Below are positions 45,680 to 54,703 of a stretch of DNA of 64,000 nt, in pieces. The stretch's first letter is position 1; the number at the start of each line of letters is the position of its first letter. A program made the position numbers and the translations under genes. Source of the DNA: Millionella massiliensis (GTDB taxonomy: Bacteria > Bacteroidota > Bacteroidia > Bacteroidales > Rikenellaceae); NCBI RefSeq assembly GCF_900104655.1, contig NZ_FNWD01000002.1, forward strand, positions 744,001 to 808,000, read 5' to 3'. The notes under the pieces were generated by a model that searched no databases, was not told where the DNA came from, and was given only the letters and a program-made list of their open reading frames with translations.

Positions 45680-46897
45680 ATGGCAGACCATTCACGTTAC
45701 GCAGGCCGCGGCGTATCGTCCGGCAAAGAAGACGTCCACAAGGCGATCAAGAACATCGATAAAGGCTTGTACGACAAAGCCTTCTGTAAAGTAATCCCGG
45801 ACTATTTCACCGGCAGCGAAGACCACTGTCTGGTCATGCACGCCGACGGTGCCGGCACCAAATCATCGCTCGCCTACATGTACTGGCGCGAAACCGGCAA
45901 CCTCGACGTCTGGAAAGGCGTGGCACAGGACGCCGTGGTGATGAACACCGACGACCTGCTCTGCATCGGCGCCACCGACAACATCATCCTCTCTTCGACC
46001 ATCGGCCGCAACAAACGGCTCGTCCCGGGCGAGGTCATCTCAGCCATCATCAACGGCACCGAAGAGTTCCTCCAGACCATGCGCGACTACGGCGTCAACA
46101 TCCGCTCCACGGGCGGTGAGACCGCTGACGTGGGCGACCTGGTGCGCACCATCATCGTCGATTCGACCGTCACGGCCCGCATGCGCCGCGACGAAGTCAT
46201 CACCAACGACCACATCGTTCCCGGTTCGGTGATCGTGGGCCTCGCCTCCTACGGACAGGCCAAATACGAAACCGGCTACAACGGCGGCATGGGCAGCAAC
46301 GGACTCACCTCCGCCCGCCACGACGTCTTCGGCAAACGCATGGCCGAACAATATCCCGAATCCTACGACGGCGGTATCCCCGACGAACTGGTCTACACCG
46401 GCTCGTACGGTTTGACCGATCCCGTTCCGGCCAAATACGGCGCCGGCGTCCCGGCCTATATGGACATGGGCCGTCTGGTCCTCTCCCCGACCCGGACCTA
46501 CGCCCCCGTCATCACCCGCATTCTGAACGAAGTGGGCCGCCAGCATATCCGCGGCATGATCCACTGCACCGGCGGCGCGCAAACCAAGATCCTACACTTC
46601 GCCAACGCCGGCCTGCACATCGTAAAAGATAACCTGCTGCCCGTACCGCCGCTCTTCGCCGCCATCCAGGAACAATCCGGAACCCCGTGGGAAGAGATGT
46701 ACAAGGTCTTCAACATGGGCCACCGTATGGAACTCTACGTCGCCCCCGAAACGGCCGCCGACATCATCGGCATCTCCGAATCGCTGGGCATCGCCGCCCA
46801 AATCGTGGGCCGCGTGGAGGCACTGGCCGACCCGACCGCTCCGGCCCAACTCGACGTGACCGGCGCCGACGGCAACACCTATCACTACACCCGCTAA
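45680..46897 (+). CDS. purM: Phosphoribosylformylglycinamidine cyclo-ligase (AIR synthase)
   Basis: 405 residues. ATP-dependent ring closure of FGAM to aminoimidazole ribonucleotide in purine synthesis. Glycine-rich N-terminal ATP-binding region (MHADGAGTKSSLAYMYW), then KGVAQDAVVMNTDDLLCIGATD near 80-100, RSTGGETADVGDLVRTIIVDST and the C-terminal GMIHCTGGAQTKI. Length is longer than the classic PurM of about 345 residues but matches the long Bacteroidetes form. It lies 55 bp before nqrA; no terminator lies between, so readthrough is possible, although the functions differ. Confidence 0.92.
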   Translation: MADHSRYAGRGVSSGKEDVHKAIKNIDKGLYDKAFCKVIPDYFTGSEDHCLVMHADGAGTKSSLAYMYWRETGNLDVWKGVAQDAVVMNTDDLLCIGATDNIILSSTIGRNKRLVPGEVISAIINGTEEFLQTMRDYGVNIRSTGGETADVGDLVRTIIVDSTVTARMRRDEVITNDHIVPGSVIVGLASYGQAKYETGYNGGMGSNGLTSARHDVFGKRMAEQYPESYDGGIPDELVYTGSYGLTDPVPAKYGAGVPAYMDMGRLVLSPTRTYAPVITRILNEVGRQHIRGMIHCTGGAQTKILHFANAGLHIVKDNLLPVPPLFAAIQEQSGTPWEEMYKVFNMGHRMELYVAPETAADIIGISESLGIAAQIVGRVEALADPTAPAQLDVTGADGNTYHYTR

Positions 46898-46952
46898 GGG
46901 CGGGGTCACTCACAAGCGAGAGACAATCCAAAACAACAACTCAATAACCAAT

Positions 46953-48329
46953 ATGTCGAAAGTAATCAAACTACGCAAAGGTCTCGACATTAACCTGGTC
47001 GGCGCAGCCGAACGGGTGCTCACCAAAAGTGCTGCGGCCTCCAGCTACGCGCTGGTACCGGACCACTATCGCGGTGTGACCCCGAAGATGCTGGTCAAGG
47101 TTGGTGACAAGGTCAAAGCCGGCAGCCCGCTGTTCTTCTCGAAGGAGAACCCCGAGGTGCTCTTCACCTCACCGGTGAGCGGCGAGGTCAGCGCAGTCAA
47201 CCGCGGCGAGAAACGCAAAATCCTGAGTGTCGTGGTGATCCCCGACGGACAGAATCAGAGCGAAAACTTTGACGTATGCCCGCTCACGGAGCTCACCCGC
47301 GAACGCGTGAAAGAAACCATGCTCAAAGCCGGTTTCTGGCCGATGATCGTTCAACGTCCCTTCGGCGTGATCGCCCAGACCAACGTAACACCCAAAGCCA
47401 TTTTCGTATCGGGTCTGGACACCGCCCCGCTGGCTCCCGACATGAACTTCGTGGTACAGGACCAGGGCGAAAACATCATCGCCGGCCTGGAAGTGCTCAA
47501 GAAACTGACCGACGGCAAAGTCCACCTGACCGTGGGCACCGACACCACCGCCGGTGTGCTGAGCCGCATCAAACAAGCCGAAGTACACCACATCGAAGGT
47601 CCCCACCCGGCCGGTAACGTCGGCGTGCAGATCGCCCAGATCGACCCGATCAACAAAGGCGACATCGTCTGGACCCTCGACCTGCAGCACGTAGCCATGA
47701 TCGGCCACCTGTTCCTGACCGGTACCGTCGACATGAGCAAAGTGATCGCCCTGACCGGCTCGGAAGTGGCCAAACCGCGCTACTTCAAAGTCATCAGCGG
47801 CGCCCAGATCGGTTCGGTGATTGACGGCAACCTCCGCCCGCAGAACGACACCGACAAACACGACGTGCGCATCATCAGCGGCAACCCCCTGACCGGGATC
47901 AAGGTTACGCCGGACAACGTGAACGGCTACCTCGGCTTCTACCACAACCAGGTGACCGTCATCCCCGAAGGTAACACCTACGAATTCATGGGCTGGGCGA
48001 TGCCTCGACTGAACAAATTCTCCGTATCGCACAGCTACTTCTCGTGGCTCTTCCCCAAGAAGAAGTACAACCTCGACACCAATATGAACGGCGCGCACCG
48101 TGCCTTCGTCCAAACCGGGATTTACGACAACGTAGTACCGATGAACATCTACCCGCTCTACCTGATCAAAGCGATCCTGGCAGGCGACATCGACAAGATG
48201 GAAAACCTCGGTATCTACGAAATCCTCGAAGAAGACCTGGCCCTGTGCGAATTCATCGACCCCTCGAAAAACGAATGGCAGGCCATCGTCAGCAAAGGGA
48301 TCGAACAGATGATCAAAGAACTCAACTAA
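46953..48329 (+). CDS. nqrA: Na+-translocating NADH:quinone reductase subunit A
   Basis: 458 residues. Peripheral subunit of the sodium-pumping NADH dehydrogenase, on the cytoplasmic face, bearing the quinone-site contribution. Begins KVIKLRKGLDINLVGAAER, with the barrel-sandwich region VKVGDKVKAGSPLFFSKENP, as in NqrA; later PHPAGNVGVQIAQIDPINKGD is a family hallmark. Length is normal. First gene of nqrABCDEF; followed by nqrB after 9 bp. No separate promoter was found in the 55 bp behind purM. Confidence 0.97.
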   Translation: MSKVIKLRKGLDINLVGAAERVLTKSAAASSYALVPDHYRGVTPKMLVKVGDKVKAGSPLFFSKENPEVLFTSPVSGEVSAVNRGEKRKILSVVVIPDGQNQSENFDVCPLTELTRERVKETMLKAGFWPMIVQRPFGVIAQTNVTPKAIFVSGLDTAPLAPDMNFVVQDQGENIIAGLEVLKKLTDGKVHLTVGTDTTAGVLSRIKQAEVHHIEGPHPAGNVGVQIAQIDPINKGDIVWTLDLQHVAMIGHLFLTGTVDMSKVIALTGSEVAKPRYFKVISGAQIGSVIDGNLRPQNDTDKHDVRIISGNPLTGIKVTPDNVNGYLGFYHNQVTVIPEGNTYEFMGWAMPRLNKFSVSHSYFSWLFPKKKYNLDTNMNGAHRAFVQTGIYDNVVPMNIYPLYLIKAILAGDIDKMENLGIYEILEEDLALCEFIDPSKNEWQAIVSKGIEQMIKELN

Positions 48330-48338
48330 CGGCGCAGT

Positions 48339-49523
48339 ATGAAAGGATTAAGAAACTATCTGAACAAGATAAAGCCCAATTTTGAACGGGGCGGGAAGTA
48401 CGGCAAATTCGCCTCTACTTTCGAAGCCTTCGAATCGTTCCTCTACGTGCCGAACACCGTGACCCGAAAAGGTGCGCACATCCGCGACGCCATGGACCTC
48501 AAACGTACCATGACCGTGGTGATCGTGGCCCTGCTGCCCGCACTGCTCTTCGGCATGTTCAACGTGGGTTACCAGCACAACCTGGCCCAGGGCGTCGAAG
48601 CCACCGTGATGCAAAACTTCTGGTTCGGCTTCCTCAAAGTGCTCCCCATCATCATCGTCTCCTACGTAGTCGGCCTCGGCATCGAATTCATCTTCGCCGA
48701 AATCCGCAAGGAAGAAGTCAACGAAGGCTTCCTGGTCAGCGGTCTGCTGATCCCCATGATCATGCCCGTCGACTGCCCGCTGTGGATCATCGCCGTGGCT
48801 ACCGCCTTCGCCGTGATCGTCGGCAAAGAGATGTTCGGCGGCACCGGGATGAATATCTTCAACCCCGCACTGCTCGCCCGTGCCTTCATCTTCTTCGCCT
48901 ACCCGACCTCCATCTCCGGTAACGAAGTGTGGGTGGCCGGTCTGAAAAACGGTCTCCAGACCATCGACGGCTACTCGGGTGCCACGCCGCTCTCCGACGC
49001 CGCAGCAGCCCTCTCGAGCAACGCCCAGTCCATCGACTGGAGCATGGGTACCACCCCGCTCGACTGGTTCTTCGGCTTCATCCCCGGCTCGATCGGTGAA
49101 ACCTCGACCCTGGCCATCCTCATCGGTGCCTTCATTCTGATCTGGACCGGCGTAGGTTCGTGGCGCATCATGCTCTCGTGCGTACTGGGCGGTCTGGTGA
49201 TGGGCGGTCTGTTCAACCTGATCGGTTCGAACGTAATGATGGACATCCCGGCCTGGTACCACCTGATTATCGGCGGTTTCGCCTTCGGTACCGTCTTCAT
49301 GGCCACCGACCCCGTTACCGCAGCGCAGACCAACCGCGGCAAGTGGATCTACGGATTCCTGATCGGCGTACTGTGCGTGATGACCCGCGTGCTCAACCCC
49401 GGCTATCCGGAAGGCATGATGCTCGCCATCCTGTTCATGAACGCCATGGTACCGCTGATCGACTACTACGTCGTACAAGGCAACATCAAACGCCGTCTGA
49501 AACGGGCCAAAGCCAACGCATAA
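48339..49523 (+). CDS. nqrB: Na+-translocating NADH:quinone reductase subunit B
   Basis: 394 residues, about ten transmembrane helices. Integral membrane subunit carrying covalently bound FMN at a threonine and forming part of the Na+ path. The FMN site is Thr216 in GYSGATPLSD, matching the family S-G-A-T motif. Other segments: NIFNPALLARAFIFFAYP, MATDPVTAAQTNRGKWIYGF and a basic C-terminus. Normal family length. Starts 9 bp after nqrA. Confidence 0.97.
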   Translation: MKGLRNYLNKIKPNFERGGKYGKFASTFEAFESFLYVPNTVTRKGAHIRDAMDLKRTMTVVIVALLPALLFGMFNVGYQHNLAQGVEATVMQNFWFGFLKVLPIIIVSYVVGLGIEFIFAEIRKEEVNEGFLVSGLLIPMIMPVDCPLWIIAVATAFAVIVGKEMFGGTGMNIFNPALLARAFIFFAYPTSISGNEVWVAGLKNGLQTIDGYSGATPLSDAAAALSSNAQSIDWSMGTTPLDWFFGFIPGSIGETSTLAILIGAFILIWTGVGSWRIMLSCVLGGLVMGGLFNLIGSNVMMDIPAWYHLIIGGFAFGTVFMATDPVTAAQTNRGKWIYGFLIGVLCVMTRVLNPGYPEGMMLAILFMNAMVPLIDYYVVQGNIKRRLKRAKANA

Positions 49524-49541
49524 CCATTCATTACCGAAACG

Positions 49542-50366
49542 ATGAACAAGCAAAGCAACACCTATATAGTCACCTACGCGACCATCCTGGTGGTTCTCGT
49601 CGCCGCGGTGCTCTCCTTTGCCGCCATTAAGCTTCAGCCCATGCAGCAGGCCAACATCATGACCGAAAAGATGGGCGCCATCCTCAGCACCATCGGGGAA
49701 GGCAAAGAGGCCGACACGGCACCGGACAAAAACAAATACATCGAAGCCGAATTCGCGAAATATATCACCCGCGCATTCTTCGTCGACTCCACCGGCAAAA
49801 CCACCGATGCCACCTCGGAAGAGGTTCTGGAGTCGCTGAACGACCTGCCCGGCGTATTCGCAGCCCGCACCGCCATGCCGGTATTCGAAGCTACCGTCAC
49901 CAAAGACGGCGCATCGAAAACCGAGTACGTCATTCCGATGACCGGTAAAGGTCTGTGGGGCGCCATTTGGGGCTACATCGCCCTGAGCGACGACTGCAAC
50001 ACCGTACTGGGCGCCGTTTTCGACCACAAGGGCGAAACCCCGGGCCTCGGTGCCGAAATCGCCACCCCGGCATTCCAGCAACAATTCGTCGACAAACAGA
50101 TCTTCAACAACGAAGGACAATTCGTATCGATCAACCTGCTCAAAGGCAAAGGTGCGTCGGCAGGGAACCCCTCGGCCGTTGACGCCATCTCGGGCGGCAC
50201 GCTGACCTCGAACGGCGTGAAAGCCATGCTGAAAGATTGCCTGGGCGACTACGTCCCGTTCTTCGAACAAGTACAGTCCACCGCCAAGAGCGTCCCGATG
50301 ACTGACCTCGTCCCGGCCGCCGACAGCACCGCGACTGCCCAAAATACGGAAGGAGGAGCCAAATAA
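49542..50366 (+). CDS. nqrC: Na+-translocating NADH:quinone reductase subunit C
   Basis: 274 residues. One N-terminal transmembrane helix at about 10-29 ([17 protein letters not shown]) and a periplasmic domain carrying covalent FMN. The attachment site is Thr220 in [10 protein letters not shown], a Gly variant of the usual [16 protein letters not shown] and TPGLGAEI are conserved. Starts 18 bp after nqrB and overlaps nqrD by 1 bp (stop and start share an A). Confidence 0.96.
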   Translation: MNKQSNTYIVTYATILVVLVAAVLSFAAIKLQPMQQANIMTEKMGAILSTIGEGKEADTAPDKNKYIEAEFAKYITRAFFVDSTGKTTDATSEEVLESLNDLPGVFAARTAMPVFEATVTKDGASKTEYVIPMTGKGLWGAIWGYIALSDDCNTVLGAVFDHKGETPGLGAEIATPAFQQQFVDKQIFNNEGQFVSINLLKGKGASAGNPSAVDAISGGTLTSNGVKAMLKDCLGDYVPFFEQVQSTAKSVPMTDLVPAADSTATAQNTEGGAK

Positions 50367-51013
50367 TGAGTACCCAAGAAAAAGAGCCGCTCTTCTCGGC
50401 TAAAAACATGAACACGCTGCTGGGCCCCCTGGGACGCAACAACCCGATTCTGGTTCAGATTCTCGGTATCTGTTCGGCCCTGGCGGTGACCGCCAAAATG
50501 AAACCGGCCTTCGTGATGGCCCTCTCGGTGACCGTCGTGACCGCCTTCTCCAACCTGATCATCTCGCTGATCCGCAAAGGGATCCCCTCGCGTATCCGTA
50601 TCATCGTCCAACTGGTGGTGATCGCCGCGCTGGTAATCCTCGTCGACCAGGTGCTCAAAGCCTTCGTCTACGACATCAGCAAACAACTCTCCGTGTACGT
50701 CGGCCTGATCATCACCAACTGTATCCTGATGGGTCGTCTGGAAGCCTTCGCCATGGGTAACAAACCCTGGCCCTCGTTCCTGGACGGTATCGGCAACGGT
50801 CTGGGTTACGGTATGATCCTGCTGATCGTGGCCTTCTTCCGCGAACTGCTCGGTTCGGGTACCCTCTGGGGCTACCAGGTTATCCCGCAGTGGTGCTACG
50901 AACACGGCTACGTCAACAACGGTCTGATGATCCTGCCCCCGATGGCCCTGATCATTGTGGGTATCATCATCTGGATCCACCGCAGCCGCAACAAAGAACT
51001 GCAGGAGAAATAG
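50366..51013 (+). CDS. nqrD: Na+-translocating NADH:quinone reductase subunit D
   Basis: 215 residues with six predicted transmembrane helices. Integral Nqr subunit paralogous to NqrE, with an Fe or Fe-S ligand cysteine in the membrane core (conserved [13 protein letters not shown], Cys near residue 112). [17 protein letters not shown] and [12 protein letters not shown] are typical. It starts at the last base of nqrC, which couples their translation. Confidence 0.97.
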   Translation: MSTQEKEPLFSAKNMNTLLGPLGRNNPILVQILGICSALAVTAKMKPAFVMALSVTVVTAFSNLIISLIRKGIPSRIRIIVQLVVIAALVILVDQVLKAFVYDISKQLSVYVGLIITNCILMGRLEAFAMGNKPWPSFLDGIGNGLGYGMILLIVAFFRELLGSGTLWGYQVIPQWCYEHGYVNNGLMILPPMALIIVGIIIWIHRSRNKELQEK

Positions 51014-51042
51014 CACCCACCCTATCAACATAGAGATCAATT

Positions 51043-51660
51043 ATGGAAAACATACTGAACATCTTTGTCAAGTCGATCTTCATCGACAACATGGTCTTCG
51101 CCTTCTTCTTCGGGATGTGCTCCTACATCGCCGTGTCGAAGACCGTCAAGACCGCCATGGGTCTGGGGCTCGCCGTCATCTTCGTGATGACCGTCACCGT
51201 ACCGGTCAACTACCTGCTCAACGAATACGTCCTCAAAGCCGGCGCCCTGAGTTGGGTATCCCCGTCGATGGCCGACGTGGACCTGAGCTTCCTCAGCCTG
51301 ATCGTCTTCATCGCCGTGATCGCCTCGATCGTCCAACTGGTCGAAATGGTCGTTGAGAAATTCGCCCCCAGCCTCTACAGTTCGCTGGGTATCTTCCTGC
51401 CGCTGATCGCCGTGAACTGCGCCATCATGGGTGGTTCGCTCTTCATGCAGGAACGTGCCTACGCCAACATCGGCGAAGCTACCGCCTTCGCCCTGGGCTC
51501 GGGTATCGGCTGGTGGCTCGCCATCATCGGCATGGCCGCCATCCGCGAAAAACTCACCTACTCCAACATTCCCAAACCCCTCAAAGGAGTGGGCATCACG
51601 TTCATTATTACCGGCCTGATGGGGATCGCCTTCATGATCTTCCTCGGTATCCAACTCTAA
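51043..51660 (+). CDS. nqrE: Na+-translocating NADH:quinone reductase subunit E
   Basis: 205 residues, six transmembrane helices. Integral subunit that pairs with NqrD to hold the intramembrane iron centre; conserved Cys in AVNCAIMGGSLFMQER and in FFGMCSYIAVS. The length is normal. It starts 29 bp after nqrD and is followed by nqrF after 19 bp. Confidence 0.97.
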   Translation: MENILNIFVKSIFIDNMVFAFFFGMCSYIAVSKTVKTAMGLGLAVIFVMTVTVPVNYLLNEYVLKAGALSWVSPSMADVDLSFLSLIVFIAVIASIVQLVEMVVEKFAPSLYSSLGIFLPLIAVNCAIMGGSLFMQERAYANIGEATAFALGSGIGWWLAIIGMAAIREKLTYSNIPKPLKGVGITFIITGLMGIAFMIFLGIQL

Positions 51661-51679
51661 CGCATTACAGACAGACACG

Positions 51680-52978
51680 ATGATATCATCAACCATTCTT
51701 TCAGCAGCAGCCGCGAATCTGACGCCCACGCTCGTCGCGGCCATCATCGCCTTCGTGGTGATCACGCTGATCCTGGTGGCCGTGCTGCTCTTCGCCAAGA
51801 AGAAACTCACCCCCTCAGGCAACGTGACCATCACCATCAACGGCGAAAAAGAGATCACCGCCCCGACCGGATCGAGCCTGCTCTCGACCCTGAGCGAACA
51901 AGGTATCTACCTGCCCTCCGCCTGCGGTGGCGGTGGCTCGTGCGGGATGTGCAAATGCCAGGTGCTCGAAGGCGGCGGAGAGATCCTCCCCACCGAAGTC
52001 AACTTCTTCAGCCGTAAACAACAACAGGACCACTGGCGCCTCGGTTGCCAGGTCAAAGTCAAGAACGACCTGAAGATCCAGGTACCCGAATCGGTACTCG
52101 GCGTGAAGAAATGGGAATGCGAAGTGATTTCGAACCGCAACATCTCGACCTTCCTCAAAGAGTTCGTCGTGAAACTCCCCGAAGGCGAACAGCTCAAATT
52201 CCGCAGCGGCGGTTACATCCAGATCGACGTTCCGAAATACGACGAGATCAAATTCTCGGATATGGATGTCGATGAACAATACCGCGCCGACTGGGACAAA
52301 TTCAAGATGTGGGATCTGGTGACCAAGAACCCCGAGCCGACCTTCCGTGCCTACTCCATGGCCAACCACCCGGCCGAAGGGAACATCATCATGCTCAACA
52401 TCCGTATCGCCACTCCGCCCTTCGACAAGGTTAACGGCGGCTTCATGAAGGTGAACCCCGGTATCTGCTCGTCGTACATCTTCAGCCGCAAACCCGGCGA
52501 CAAGGTGACCATCTCCGGTCCTTACGGCGAATTCTTCCTGCCGGACAACCTGCCCGACACCCAGGAACTGATCTTCATCGGCGGTGGTGCCGGTATGGCT
52601 CCGATGCGCAGCCACATCATGCACCTGTTCAAGACCGAAAAGACAAAACGTCCGGTATCGTTCTGGTACGGTGCCCGCGCCCTGAAGGAAGCTCCGTACA
52701 TCCACGAGTTCCACGAAATCGAAGAGCAGTTCCCGAACTTCTCGTTCCACCTGGCTCTCGACCGTCCCGACCCGGATGCCGACGCAGCAGGCGTACCCTA
52801 CAAAGCAGGCTTCGTACACAACGTGCTCTACGAAAACTACCTCAAGAACCACGAAGATCCCGAAGGCTGCATCTACCTGATGTGCGGACCGCCCATGATG
52901 ATCTCCTCCGTAGTCAAAATGCTCGACTCGCTGGGAGTTCCGCCCGAAAACATCCTGTACGACAACTTCGGATCCTAA
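51680..52978 (+). CDS. nqrF: Na+-translocating NADH:quinone reductase subunit F
   Basis: 432 residues. Electron entry subunit: N-terminal transmembrane helix about 18-39; 2Fe-2S ferredoxin domain with Cys82, Cys88, Cys91 and Cys123 (ACGGGGSCGMC); FAD-binding motif RAYSMANHP; and NADH-binding GGGAGMAPMRSHI with C-terminal CGPPMM. All cofactor ligands are present. Last gene of the nqr operon, with a strong terminator 40 bp later. Confidence 0.97.
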   Translation: MISSTILSAAAANLTPTLVAAIIAFVVITLILVAVLLFAKKKLTPSGNVTITINGEKEITAPTGSSLLSTLSEQGIYLPSACGGGGSCGMCKCQVLEGGGEILPTEVNFFSRKQQQDHWRLGCQVKVKNDLKIQVPESVLGVKKWECEVISNRNISTFLKEFVVKLPEGEQLKFRSGGYIQIDVPKYDEIKFSDMDVDEQYRADWDKFKMWDLVTKNPEPTFRAYSMANHPAEGNIIMLNIRIATPPFDKVNGGFMKVNPGICSSYIFSRKPGDKVTISGPYGEFFLPDNLPDTQELIFIGGGAGMAPMRSHIMHLFKTEKTKRPVSFWYGARALKEAPYIHEFHEIEEQFPNFSFHLALDRPDPDADAAGVPYKAGFVHNVLYENYLKNHEDPEGCIYLMCGPPMMISSVVKMLDSLGVPPENILYDNFGS

Positions 52979-53017
52979 TCGATCCCACATATTCTCCCGA
53001 ATCAGAGAGAATTACAC

Positions 53018-53050
53018 GAAAAAACGCTTCGGTTTCGAAGCGTTTTTTTT
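53018..53050 (+). terminator. nqr operon terminator
   Basis: Stem AAAACGCTTCG with CGAAGCGTTTT around a 4-nt loop, followed by a long T run. Confidence 0.9.
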
Positions 53051-53051
53051 G

Positions 53052-53059
53052 TACATTTG
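53052..53059 (+). promoter_or_regulatory. Sulfatase promoter -7 box
   Basis: TACATTTG, exact TAnnTTTG, directly behind the nqr terminator T run and 20 bp before the ATG at 53080. The -33 position falls inside the terminator stem and is weak. Confidence 0.55.
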
Positions 53060-53079
53060 TTTGTTAATTCACACCATAA

Positions 53080-54600
53080 ATGATCGCCATGAAACGAGCC
53101 CTCTGCCCCATCCTGCTGAGCAGCCTGGTACCAACGCTGGCCGCAGCCCACTCCGCCAACAAAAACGACCGCCCGAACATCATTTACATTCTGGCGGACG
53201 ACATGGGGTACGGCGACGTGTCAGCCCTCAATCGCGACTGCAAAGTCCAGACACGGCACATCGACAGCCTCGTCGCACAAGGGATCACCTTCAGCGATGC
53301 CCACACCTCGTCCGCCGTCTCGACCCCGTCGCGCTATTCGATCCTCACCGGCCGTTACAACTGGCGCTCACGGCTTCAGTCCGGCGTGGGATGGTCCTAC
53401 ACCCCCGCCCTGATTGAACCCGAACGGATGACCGTGGCCACCCTGCTCGGTTCTGCCGGCTACCACACCGCCTGCATCGGAAAGTGGCACCTCGGCCTCG
53501 GCTGGCAGTACCGTTCCGATTCCCCCAAAGAGGTTGACTTCACCCAACCGCTGACCGCCTGTCCGAACGATAACGGCTTCGAATACTCCTACATCATGCC
53601 CGCCTCGCTCGACATACCGCCCTACGTGTACATCGAGAACGGACGCATCACCGCCCCCGTCACCGACACCATCGACGGCCACAATGGCTATGCCTTCTGG
53701 CGGAAAGGCCCCATCGCGCAGGATTTCGACATCGCCAAGACCCTCGACCACTTTACCGACAAAGCCGTCGAATACATTCGCCAGCAGGCCGCCGGAAACG
53801 AACCCTTCTTCCTCTACTTCCCGCTGACCGCTCCCCACACCCCGATCATCCCCTCCGGCCGGTTTGCCGGTAAGAGCGGAATCGGCCCCTACGGCGACTT
53901 CCTGCTCCATGTGGACGATGTCGTGGGACGCGTCATGGAAGCCGTACGTGAAGCCGGCATCGAGGAAAACACCCTCATCGTTTTCACTGCCGACAACGGT
54001 TGCTCCCCGTCGGCCAACTACAAAAACCTCAAAGCCCACGGCCACAACCCCAGCTACATCTTCCGCGGCACGAAAGCCGACATTTACGACGGCGGCCACC
54101 GCGTTCCCTACATTATGCGCTATCCGGCGCTGATCGCCCCCGGCAGCCAAAGCAACGCCCCGGTGTGCCAAACCGGCCTGATGGCCACTTGTGCCGAACT
54201 GCTCGGCCTTCGTCTACCCGATGACGCCGGCGAGGACAGCTTCAGCCAACTCTCCATCCTGCGCGGCCGGGAACGTGCTTCCGACCGCAAGCACATGCTG
54301 ATCCACCACTCGATCGAAGGCTTCTTCGCCATCCGTCAGGGCCAGTGGAAACTCTGCGTCTGCCCCGGATCGGGCGGTTGGAGCGCGCCGGTTCCCGGAG
54401 CCGAAGCCGCCGATGCCCCCCGGATGCAGCTCTTCGACATGGCTGCCACCCCGGGCGAACCAGCCGAAGCGAACCGCTACACCCCCGGCCAGAAACAGAG
54501 CAGCCGCATGCTTCGCGAGCTCGAAAAAGCCATCCAGCGCGGCCGCACCACCCCCGGCAAACCGCAGTCGAACGACGTTCCTGTGGTACTGTACAAATAG
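53080..54600 (+). CDS. Secreted sulfatase, S1 family, serine-type
   Basis: 506 residues; an alternative ATG at 53089 would give the tidier signal peptide MKRALCPILLSSLVPTLAAA. Alkaline-phosphatase-fold arylsulfatase (PF00884), acting on sulfated glycans in the periplasm. Metal-binding IIYILADDMGYGD near 34-46; the formylglycine motif is S-T-P-S-R with Ser81 as the residue to be oxidised, so an anaerobic maturase (anSME) is needed; none is seen in the window. GKWHLG and TADNGC supply further active-site residues. C-terminal GQWKLCVC is typical. The substrate class is not decided. It lies between nqr and gyrA. Confidence 0.95.
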   Translation: MIAMKRALCPILLSSLVPTLAAAHSANKNDRPNIIYILADDMGYGDVSALNRDCKVQTRHIDSLVAQGITFSDAHTSSAVSTPSRYSILTGRYNWRSRLQSGVGWSYTPALIEPERMTVATLLGSAGYHTACIGKWHLGLGWQYRSDSPKEVDFTQPLTACPNDNGFEYSYIMPASLDIPPYVYIENGRITAPVTDTIDGHNGYAFWRKGPIAQDFDIAKTLDHFTDKAVEYIRQQAAGNEPFFLYFPLTAPHTPIIPSGRFAGKSGIGPYGDFLLHVDDVVGRVMEAVREAGIEENTLIVFTADNGCSPSANYKNLKAHGHNPSYIFRGTKADIYDGGHRVPYIMRYPALIAPGSQSNAPVCQTGLMATCAELLGLRLPDDAGEDSFSQLSILRGRERASDRKHMLIHHSIEGFFAIRQGQWKLCVCPGSGGWSAPVPGAEAADAPRMQLFDMAATPGEPAEANRYTPGQKQSSRMLRELEKAIQRGRTTPGKPQSNDVPVVLYK

Positions 54601-54634
54601 CCCGGCCCTCCGAGTCCAGAAAGAGCGCACAGAA

Positions 54635-54666
54635 TTTGCGAGTGTCGGCGAAAAGCCGTATCTTAG
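54635..54666 (+). promoter_or_regulatory. gyrA promoter
   Basis: TTTG at 54635-54638, 20 bp, TATCTTAG at 54659-54666 (one mismatch). The start codon at 54704 leaves a short leader of about 32 nt. Confidence 0.75.
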
Positions 54667-54703
54667 TAGCTTAAAAAGCTAAGAAAGGAAACTCCAACAA
54701 CCC

